This document shows, in pieces, positions 1 to 5,334 of a stretch of DNA of 7,175 nt. Source of the DNA: CAYWLQ01 sp964458775 (lineage in GTDB: Bacteria; Myxococcota_A; Polyangia; JAAYKL01); assembly GCA_964458775.1 (NCBI GenBank), contig CAYWLQ010000206.1, positions 1 to 7,175 on the forward strand. The letters run 5' to 3'. A program made the position numbers and the translations under genes. The notes beneath the pieces were generated by a model that worked only from the letters and a program-made list of their open reading frames with translations, ran no database searches and had not been told where the DNA came from. The first letter of the stretch is position 1. Every line of letters starts with the position of its first letter.

Positions 1-1
1 G

Positions 2-814
2 AGGGCGTTTTCATATTTTTTACTCAACTCCAAACTTGTTTTGGACAGTAGTGATGTTGCCAGTTACTATCATCTAGATCGTCTAGGTATTTACAATGTC
101 AAAATGCATCAATTCGTTTACAATTTTTATGATGATGGAACACAGAAGTCAGCAAGTATGCCACTTGATTGTGGAACAGTTGATATCGAGCTAACCACAG
201 AGAAGGAGGATCCTAAATACAAGATTTACGAGTCGCTTGGTATAACTTACGACAGTTTAACACAACCCATGATTTTCAACCAATGGGGAACGCCAAGTTT
301 TGATGACTGTTCCAGTGCTAGGGTAGATCTTTTAACAGATGCATACCACAAGGCCACAGGATCCATTCACCCTGATATTACTGATAATTATGTCGGTTCA
401 CCATCCTATGTCAAATGGTTTGGTTCGCTTAACTCAAGTCGAGAGAATACAGTGAAAAATTCCTTGAACGATATGTGGAACAACAAAAGCGAAGTCACCT
501 TGGACTGCGACGCGCCGTATTGTGACGGCAAGAACATCAATGCATTTGTCAATGCTATACTTTTCAAAAGAATTTATATCTGCAATCCCTTTTGGACTTT
601 GCCTGAGGAAGGCAGAGACTCACAAATGGGAGTAATCGCCCATGAGATGAGCCACAGTTTTCCCAAAACCGAAGATCATGTCTATGGTGTATCCGATTGC
701 CGCAATCTGGCACAAACCAATCCAGGAAAGGCAATCGAAAATGCGGATAGTTATCAGCTTTTTGTAGAAGACATCCATATGGGAAGAACAGCAGCACTTC
801 TTGTCAACCTATAG
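2..814 (+). CDS. Secreted M35-family (aspzincin) zinc metalloendopeptidase, 5' partial
   Basis: This is a zinc endopeptidase related to deuterolysin and to fungal and bacterial peptidyl-Lys metalloendopeptidases, which act outside the cell. The frame is open from the left edge. Numbering residues from the TTG at 41, the catalytic HEMSH is at 201-205. It is followed by TEDHVYG (209-215), whose D212 is the expected third zinc ligand and whose tyrosine is also conserved. Next comes NPGKAIENADSY (227-238), a typical M35 tail. Upstream, CNPFW (181-185) matches the family's pre-HExxH segment. Several cysteines (90, 156, 161, 181, 220) would suit disulfides in an exported protein. Residues 1-80 look like part of an N-terminal pro- or beta-domain. 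The TTG at 41 has no ribosome site and no signal peptide follows it, so the true start probably lies left of the window. The HExxH-to-Asp gap is two residues shorter than in Grifola MEP as I recall it. The family call is strong; lysine specificity is unproven. Confidence 0.88.
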   Translation, partial: RAFSYFLLNSKLVLDSSDVASYYHLDRLGIYNVKMHQFVYNFYDDGTQKSASMPLDCGTVDIELTTEKEDPKYKIYESLGITYDSLTQPMIFNQWGTPSFDDCSSARVDLLTDAYHKATGSIHPDITDNYVGSPSYVKWFGSLNSSRENTVKNSLNDMWNNKSEVTLDCDAPYCDGKNINAFVNAILFKRIYICNPFWTLPEEGRDSQMGVIAHEMSHSFPKTEDHVYGVSDCRNLAQTNPGKAIENADSYQLFVEDIHMGRTAALLVNL

Positions 815-878
815 TACTTTCAGTCTATTGCTGAAAACGATCTAATGTTTTCGCTATAGAATATAGGTTGTAGTCAAA

Positions 879-1010
879 ATGAGGGTGCTGATTGTAACAT
901 CCCACAGCATAATGGAACGAAATGTTTATTTATATCTATTTGGAGTCTTAATCAGTCTTGCGCGTCTGAAAGTTAGATTGCAATCTAATGTTATTTCTTC
1001 TATTGAGTAA
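879..1010 (+). CDS. Doubtful 43-aa ORF just upstream of the glycosyltransferase
   Basis: An ATG ORF runs to a TAA only 3 bases before the glycosyltransferase ATG, the spacing of a translationally coupled pair. The peptide starts MRVLIVTSHS, which resembles the first beta strand of many glycosyltransferases. It continues with a hydrophobic stretch (NVYLYLFGVLISLARL) and ends QSNVISSIE. The upstream ribosome site is weak: an AGG about 11 bases before the ATG. It could be a small membrane peptide, a leader peptide, a decayed N-terminal remnant of a transferase, or chance. A perfect palindrome (973-988) lies inside it, which favours a regulatory reading of the segment. I recognise no family. Confidence 0.28.
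   Translation: MRVLIVTSHSIMERNVYLYLFGVLISLARLKVRLQSNVISSIE
973..988. promoter_or_regulatory. Perfect 16-bp palindrome, possible operator
   Basis: TTAGATTGCAATCTAA is a perfect palindrome (8-bp arms, no spacer) centred about 33 bases before the glycosyltransferase ATG. Perfect dyads of this size close to a start often bind a dimeric repressor. No clear -35/-10 pair was found around it, and the regulator is unknown. With no loop it is a poor RNA hairpin, so a DNA-binding site is the likelier role. Confidence 0.35.
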
Positions 1011-1013
1011 CGC

Positions 1014-2714
1014 ATGAAGAACCGCGATGTAATGGATTATGCTAAGGAAAGAACCTGTATCTCAGTAGACAGGTCGTTTGTTCTGGTTGTTATTATCGCG
1101 TTAATGGTTGGGCTGTGGTATCTTCATCCTCGTCCATTTATTGCCAGTGATCCTGGGGCATATGCCAACTTGGCATATGGACTGTCTTATGACAGTAATT
1201 TTACTCTCGAGAGGAATCATATTTTTGATCATCGAATTGGCGTTTTTTTTCCGACTGCCTTTTTTTATAAGATATTCGGCGTAAATCCTACTACTTCACA
1301 TATATGGTTACTTTTTTCCTCTATTTTGACAGTTCTACTTATATGGTTTGTAACACCTGTGGGCAACAGCCGTGTTTTTGCCGCTCTATTTTGGGCTTTG
1401 AGCCCATTTCAGTATCAATTTACGGTATCGCTTTATCCTGACATTATTGTTGCTGCGTTTATGTTTGCCTCTGTATCTGTCTTATATTTTCGATACAAAT
1501 TCCCTTCTAATATTCTAAAGCAATCACTATGGGGAATGCTTGGCGTTACAATGTTTTTTATTGCTCTATTGGCAAAGGAATCAGCATATTGGATTCTTCC
1601 GTTTTGGGTAATGGTATTTGCAAGAGATGTTATCAAAGGTAATTTTAAGAGAACTCTTCCGTTCTATCTGTCCGGACTGATTTTTGGCTTGATGTTACTG
1701 GTAGGCTATTTGGAAATGTGCAGGTTTGTATGGGGTGATCCTTTTGCCCGATTGACCGCAATAAAACAGCTTGACGGCCTTCACTTATGGTCATTAAAAA
1801 ACCGAACAACAGCTTCTCTTATTAGAAGATTAACTTCAGATCCACTCGTTCTACTGTTGACCGTTTCTATTCCGGTGTTTGCATTAAGTGTTGCTTGTTT
1901 TGTAAAATCTTTTTCGAGTAATTTTTTTTGGAAAGGATATTTTATTGTTGTTACTTTAATGTTTTGGTTTGGAACAACGAGTTTTTCTTTTTATGAACCG
2001 ATAACGATTGAAGCACCGCGTATGGCGTTACCGCTTTTGCCGCCGATGTGTGTGCTTGCCGGAATTTTTCTTGCGAACTTTAGTCTATCTTTGAATAACT
2101 TCGGTTTTAACCGATCAACCCTTGAGCAATTCACCGCAGTGTTTTTGATTTTGATCGTAATGTTTACCAAAAGTCTTTTCGGCAAAACCTCAACAATCAG
2201 TTTGGGCACAATTCTTATTTGCGTAAGCTGTTTGTTATTATTTTCTCTGAGTTCTTTTCTAAAAATAAAGCGATTTCAAATGCTGCAATTGGCAGCGGTA
2301 ATCGGTTTGGCAGCGGCGCATATATTGTTTATCGAGAAACCGGAAAAAAATGCAGTCGCAGAACAAAAAGCAATAACTCAGCTTAAAAATGAAATTAAGA
2401 GTCTCGATGGAGCTACTCTAATATTAAGCGCGGATAGGCGTTCGCCTGGGGTAATGAATTATTATTGGGGATATAATATTCCCGACACAATTACTATTAT
2501 GGAATTTGATAGCAATTATTTAGAAGAGAATCACAATCGTTTTAATAATATTGCTTTATACATCAACAAAGTGCGTTCTCGTTTTCTGAAAAAAGCTTAC
2601 AAAGCACAAACCCACGAGGAAGAAATGTTGAAATACATGACAAACTTAAAAATTAATAACCCCAATATTAACAAATCAGACATAGCAATCTACTGGTTCA
2701 AGCAAGAACAGTAA
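1014..2714 (+). CDS. GT-C fold membrane glycosyltransferase (GT39/PMT/ArnT-like)
   Basis: This 566-aa integral membrane protein probably transfers a sugar from a polyprenyl-phosphate carrier to a protein, lipid or glycan on the periplasmic face. After a short cytoplasmic N-terminus, the first membrane helix is at about 21-38. It is followed by a large external loop containing SDPGAYANLA (45-54); D46 is the candidate catalytic acidic residue of GT-C enzymes. HRIGVFFPTAFFYKIFGV (73-90) matches the second part of that loop. Further helices lie near 96-114, 119-160, 172-203, 216-234, 278-297, 308-325, 337-357, 372-389, 394-416 and 424-440. KESAY (188-192) and the R336 segment before PLLPP are typical of the family. 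Residues 441-566 form a soluble tail, probably periplasmic. Length fits the family. The ribosome site is weak (TGAG about 7 bases before the ATG). Donor and acceptor cannot be told from sequence. The gene contains two T8 runs and one T7 run. Confidence 0.82.
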   Translation: MKNRDVMDYAKERTCISVDRSFVLVVIIALMVGLWYLHPRPFIASDPGAYANLAYGLSYDSNFTLERNHIFDHRIGVFFPTAFFYKIFGVNPTTSHIWLLFSSILTVLLIWFVTPVGNSRVFAALFWALSPFQYQFTVSLYPDIIVAAFMFASVSVLYFRYKFPSNILKQSLWGMLGVTMFFIALLAKESAYWILPFWVMVFARDVIKGNFKRTLPFYLSGLIFGLMLLVGYLEMCRFVWGDPFARLTAIKQLDGLHLWSLKNRTTASLIRRLTSDPLVLLLTVSIPVFALSVACFVKSFSSNFFWKGYFIVVTLMFWFGTTSFSFYEPITIEAPRMALPLLPPMCVLAGIFLANFSLSLNNFGFNRSTLEQFTAVFLILIVMFTKSLFGKTSTISLGTILICVSCLLLFSLSSFLKIKRFQMLQLAAVIGLAAAHILFIEKPEKNAVAEQKAITQLKNEIKSLDGATLILSADRRSPGVMNYYWGYNIPDTITIMEFDSNYLEENHNRFNNIALYINKVRSRFLKKAYKAQTHEEEMLKYMTNLKINNPNINKSDIAIYWFKQEQ

Positions 2715-2796
2715 GGGTTTTAATGCCTTTTGACTATTTTGCGGATGCTCAGGTCAATTGCCGTCGCTAGATATAACCGACCCTGATATGAACAGG

Positions 2797-2836
2797 ACTT
2801 ATGAGATGGAAACGAAATAGTTTCCCTCTCATAAGT
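2797..2836. repeat. Hairpin made of two inverted copies of a 16-bp repeat
   Basis: ACTTATGAGATGGAAA (2797-2812) is followed by an 8-base spacer (CGAAATAG) and then TTTCCCTCTCATAAGT (2821-2836), the reverse complement of the repeat apart from one position. The result is a 16-bp stem with one mismatch. It starts 83 bases after the glycosyltransferase stop. No T-run follows on either strand, so a classical intrinsic terminator is unlikely. A regulator-binding dyad, an RNA-processing hairpin or a dispersed genomic repeat remain open. Confidence 0.7.
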
Positions 2837-2964
2837 GGATGATTTAGATAAGCTGCCCATGCACATCATCTGTACACCACAAAAAATGGTACGTGCCGAC
2901 GGGCACGCACACAACATTTTGTAACGCACATCTGACGCACCTGGACGACTTATTTCAAAACCCC
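2837..2964. other. Hairpin-rich non-coding insert between repeat copies
   Basis: No convincing gene is seen here; the longest ATG peptides are about 20 residues. The segment holds several short inverted repeats: GATGAT/ATCATC (2838-2843 with 2865-2870), ACCA/TGGT (2876-2879 with 2887-2890) around an A-rich loop, and a GC-rich CGTGCC/GGCACG stem with a four-base loop (2892-2907). ACGCAC occurs three times (2905, 2924, 2935). It is framed by perfect 16-bp inverted copies of the repeat (2821-2836 and 2965-2980), so the 160-bp unit looks like a small inverted-repeat element. A structured leader RNA for the sigma gene is the alternative. Confidence 0.4.
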
Positions 2965-2988
2965 ACTTATGAGAGGGAAACTAAATAG
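2965..2988 (+). repeat. Third copy of the repeat, direct orientation, upstream of the sigma gene
   Basis: ACTTATGAGAGGGAAA followed by CTAAATAG matches the first copy (2797-2820) at 22 of 24 positions, in the same orientation and 168 bases further on. Its first 16 bases are an exact reverse complement of 2821-2836. It ends 69 bases before the sigma factor start. It contains GGAAAC, which resembles an ECF -35 element. The nearest CGTC (3002-3005) lies 20 bases further, longer than the usual 16-17, so I do not call it a promoter. Confidence 0.65.
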
Positions 2989-3023
2989 ATTGAAGGTTTA
3001 CCGTCTAATAGGGAAATTACAAT

Positions 3024-3077
3024 ATGAGAGAGCGCGTTGCCGTGTTATTGTTGAGGTGTGAATTCGACAACGTCTGA
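3024..3077 (+). CDS. Possible 17-aa leader ORF overlapping the sigma factor start
   Basis: An ATG at 3024 follows AGGGA (3010-3014) with a 9-base spacer. That is a better ribosome site than the one at the sigma factor GTG (3058). The 17-codon frame (begins MRERVAVLLL) reads through the sigma start in another frame and stops at 3075-3077. It could bring ribosomes to the sigma start by coupling, or be chance. The peptide itself shows no recognisable function. Confidence 0.2.
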   Translation: MRERVAVLLLRCEFDNV

Positions 3078-3588
3078 TGCGACATTAAATATTCTCCGGC
3101 TGTTCGACACCCACGGTGCGTTCATTGCCCGGGTCATTGAGAGGCTTACGGGAAGAGGTCCTCATGTGGATGATCTGTTGCAAGAAACCTTTATCATCGC
3201 GTTTCAAAAGGCTCATCAATTTGACAAAACCAGAGCCGAACCTTCATCCTGGCTTTATGGAATTGCAGCAAATCTATGTCGTAGGTTTAGGCGCAGTCGT
3301 GAACGCTCAAGTAGATTCTTGGGGCGTTTCGTACACCATATGGAAACGGAAGCAGATTCTAACGGTCCGGAGAAAGATATGATTAGGGAAGAGGATATTC
3401 AAATAGTACGCAGTGCGATTGATAAGCTTCCCTTTAAACAACGAGAGGTATTCGTTCTGTTTGAGCTCGAAGGCATGGACGGAAAGGATATCGGAAAACT
3501 TTTAAATATAAAAGAAAACACAGTGTGGACGCGATTGCATTATGCACGAAAGACCTTTACCTCGAGTATCCGCAAAAAGGTATTTTAG
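3058..3588 (+). CDS. ECF-type RNA polymerase sigma factor
   Basis: This 176-aa group 4 (extracytoplasmic function) sigma factor directs RNA polymerase to a specific promoter set, usually in response to envelope stress. Region 2 spans about 12-82. It includes VDDLLQETFIIAFQKA (37-52, the core-binding and -10 helix region) and SSWLYGIAANLCRRFRR (63-79), the classic WLYGIA..L.RR motif. Region 4 spans about 110-171: KLPFKQREVFVLFELEGM (123-140), then the helix-turn-helix GKDIGKLLNIKENTVWTRLHYAR (142-164) that reads the -35 element. No N-terminal region 1 or extra C-terminal domain is present, as expected. The GTG start is set by an in-frame stop six bases upstream; its GAGG lies only one base away, so initiation may be weak or coupled to the ORF at 3024. 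The stop is 2 bases before the next gene, whose product is probably its anti-sigma partner. Confidence 0.93.
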   Translation: MNSTTSDATLNILRLFDTHGAFIARVIERLTGRGPHVDDLLQETFIIAFQKAHQFDKTRAEPSSWLYGIAANLCRRFRRSRERSSRFLGRFVHHMETEADSNGPEKDMIREEDIQIVRSAIDKLPFKQREVFVLFELEGMDGKDIGKLLNIKENTVWTRLHYARKTFTSSIRKKVF

Positions 3589-3590
3589 CA

Positions 3591-4463
3591 ATGAATGAAC
3601 ACATTGACAAAAATAACCCTCATAGACTTCTTGAAACTGAAGATATTGGTCCCATGCTTCGGAAAGTTTCAGAGACTTCATTTGATGAGAGTCGTTTATC
3701 TCACAATAGAGAACAACTGTTTAAACAACTTTCGTCTTTGCCGAAACAGCGACCTCTATTTTCAATTGCACCTCGCCGCCGATTAGCCTGGGCGGCTACA
3801 TTTGTATTTATTTTGGCATCAACCGCTGCTGCGGCTCTGATTTTTAATGAAATCTATAATGCTCCCACAACCAATGACAATGCATATGACGGCGATACAA
3901 CGCATGACAACAATGCAAGTCATGCTCTTAAAAAGCGAAACAATATTGATCAGCAAGAATCAAATACTTCTTTAATAGAATCAGAACAGGACACCGCCGC
4001 TGATGATGAATCGGCTGTTCTTGTAAACTCGACAAACAAAAGCCGCACAATTCTTCCCAAAGCTTCAACTCAAGAAGGAACCTTAGAAGAGCAGTTAAAA
4101 CTGTTTAATGCTGCAAAAGAAAACCTTGCTGCAAAAGATTTTCGTTCAGCGCTTGTGCAATTGGATAATTTAAAAAAGAGATATCCTAACAGTCCGTTAT
4201 CTCAAGAATCAAAGGAGCTGACTGTTCATGCCTTGGCCGGACTTCATCAATACAAAAATGCCGCACAAACTGTAACAGAGCTGATTGGTACAGAAAACTC
4301 TATAAGAAAGAAAGCGCGTCTCTATCGTTTTCTAGGAGATTTACAAGCAAAGGACAAACTCTGCGACAAGGCAGTTGACAGTTACAGAAGAGCTTTGGGG
4401 CTGGGACTTCAAGGAGCTGAAGCCGAAGCAGCTCAGGCAGGTATACGAGCATGTTCTCCGTAG
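3591..4463 (+). CDS. Single-pass membrane protein with TPR-like C-terminus, probable anti-sigma factor
   Basis: This 290-aa protein probably holds the preceding sigma factor inactive at the membrane. Residues 1-60 are cytoplasmic and charged (ETEDIGPMLRKVSETSFDE at 15-33) and would be the sigma-binding part. RRRLAWAATFVFILA begins a single membrane helix at about 64-86. Next comes a long low-complexity linker rich in Asn, Asp, Thr and Ser (90-165). Residues 165-285 are alpha-helical with TPR-like pairs: ALVQLDNLKKRYPNSPLSQE (187-206), then LYRFLGDLQA (244-253) with AVDSYRRALG (261-270). No HxxxCxxC zinc motif of the usual anti-sigma domain is seen. Two cysteines (258, 288) sit in the outer domain. 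The start at 3591 is preferred over in-frame upstream ATGs inside the sigma gene because AAAAAGG precedes it by 10 bases and the 2-base gap gives coupling. The role is inferred from position and architecture. Confidence 0.78.
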   Translation: MNEHIDKNNPHRLLETEDIGPMLRKVSETSFDESRLSHNREQLFKQLSSLPKQRPLFSIAPRRRLAWAATFVFILASTAAAALIFNEIYNAPTTNDNAYDGDTTHDNNASHALKKRNNIDQQESNTSLIESEQDTAADDESAVLVNSTNKSRTILPKASTQEGTLEEQLKLFNAAKENLAAKDFRSALVQLDNLKKRYPNSPLSQESKELTVHALAGLHQYKNAAQTVTELIGTENSIRKKARLYRFLGDLQAKDKLCDKAVDSYRRALGLGLQGAEAEAAQAGIRACSP

Positions 4464-4538
4464 GTTAACTTTCTCCAAAGACTGCGGATATTTGGGTCGG
4501 TTGTCAGATTGTTATGGTTGAGAAAAGAGAATTTCAAA

Positions 4539-5192
4539 TCAATCCAGTCTAGTTAACTCACACTTAAACAAATGCCCTATAGCAACTCCGCTTTGACGAG
4601 TAATGGTAAAGTTGCTGACATTTCCCTTGGCTATAAAAGCTACCATTAGATGTCCGTTTTGATCTTCTATGATTCCGTTAAACGCTCCCTTTACCGCCCA
4701 TTTCATTTTACCTTCCGGAAAGGTTGCCACTTCACAGTCTAGTAAATAGGGGCTCTCCGGTATCATCGGTTCAAAATGAAGCAAGAACAAACCTTCTTTG
4801 GGGCCTATTGTCATATAAGATACATCTTTCTCGGACTTTTTGGGCCTAATGGCTCCTTTAAGCATTCCCAGCCAACTGCCGCCTTGAGTAAGAGCATCAG
4901 GAGACAATGAAACCATGGCAGGAGGAAGCGCAGGCAGATTGCTCTTTTTGACTCCGGCTACTGCTCTAACTCGCTTGATTGCGGCTTCTCTGTCTTTACG
5001 TGATAAAGAACCGGGTTTTTTTGCCGGCGGTTTTCCTGACATTTCCTCAATAGTCGAATCATCCTTAGGGTTTTTGTCAACCGGCACCTTAGAAGGGTCA
5101 AACTGGGTGACTTCTTGGGCGCTTATTCCTAAAGCGATAGATACAACAGCTGATACGCAGAAAATATAAATTGCTCTATGAGAATTAAACAT
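4539..5192 (-). CDS. Exported protein of unknown function
   Basis: I recognise no family in this 217-aa protein. The N-terminus (MFNSHRAIYIFCVSAVV..) is a typical signal peptide: a basic n-region, a hydrophobic core at about 8-21, and a likely cut after GISA (residue 25) before QEVTQ. The mature protein begins with a Pro/Lys/Asp-rich, probably disordered segment (30-65). A short basic helix follows (KDREAAIKRVRAVAGVKK, 66-83), then a Leu/Pro linker. The C-terminal domain from about 95 alternates hydrophobic residues like a beta-rich fold. C153 and C211 could pair. There is no lipobox. A strong ribosome site decides the start; an in-frame ATG at 5267 would place the signal sequence 25 residues inside and is less likely. 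The gene is divergent from the radical SAM gene and converges on the sigma operon 75 bases away; no terminator hairpin is visible in that gap. Confidence 0.75.
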   Translation of the reverse strand: MFNSHRAIYIFCVSAVVSIALGISAQEVTQFDPSKVPVDKNPKDDSTIEEMSGKPPAKKPGSLSRKDREAAIKRVRAVAGVKKSNLPALPPAMVSLSPDALTQGGSWLGMLKGAIRPKKSEKDVSYMTIGPKEGLFLLHFEPMIPESPYLLDCEVATFPEGKMKWAVKGAFNGIIEDQNGHLMVAFIAKGNVSNFTITRQSGVAIGHLFKCELTRLD

Positions 5193-5199
5193 CATTGTT

Positions 5200-5207
5200 C
5201 TCCTTCT
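5200..5207 (-). promoter_or_regulatory. Strong Shine-Dalgarno site that decides the exported protein's start
   Basis: On the minus strand AGAAGGAG lies 4 bases before one ATG (5195-5193) and 7 bases before a second, adjacent ATG (5192-5190). The second has the better spacing, so I use 5192. The first would add only one methionine. No comparable site precedes the longer in-frame ATG at 5267. Confidence 0.75.
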
Positions 5208-5294
5208 GTATCTTTGGTAAATCTGTTCGGCTGATGTTGTATCATCGACATTATCCATAATTAGCACCGGATTATGGACGAATCAACGCACTGA

Positions 5295-5322
5295 TTGTTC
5301 AAATATTGATGATTTTTACAAT
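5295..5322 (+). promoter_or_regulatory. Sigma70-like promoter for the radical SAM gene
   Basis: TTGTTC (5295-5300) and TACAAT (5317-5322, five of six consensus bases) are separated by 16 bases. Transcription would start near 5329, only about 6 bases before the ATG at 5335. That leaves no room for a ribosome site, and none is seen, so the transcript would be nearly leaderless. Confidence 0.45.
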
Positions 5323-5334
5323 AAAGTTGTTCTT

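Noticed and set aside
818..852. Two overlapping short hairpins (TTTCAG/CTGAAA and GAAAAC/GTTTTC) after the protease gene that could act as a terminator or attenuator.
   Set aside because: Stems are only six mostly A-T pairs with 7-8 base loops and no following T-run; the exclusivity may be chance.
2720..2929. Minus-strand 69-codon frame across the repeat region.
   Set aside because: No ribosome site or domain, and it crosses the hairpin repeats; considered spurious.
2976..3005. ECF-type autoregulated promoter (GGAAAC with CGTC) before the sigma gene.
   Set aside because: The spacer is 20 bases, longer than the usual 16-17, so both elements are probably chance or part of the repeat.
3525..3590. 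Upstream in-frame ATG that would extend the putative anti-sigma protein by 22 residues.
   Set aside because: It lies inside the sigma gene without a ribosome site, while the ATG at 3591 has AAAAAGG at good spacing and a 2-base intergenic gap.
5193..5267. Longer start for the exported protein at the minus-strand ATG 5267.
   Set aside because: It would bury the signal peptide 25 residues in, and the strong ribosome site points to the ATG at 5192.
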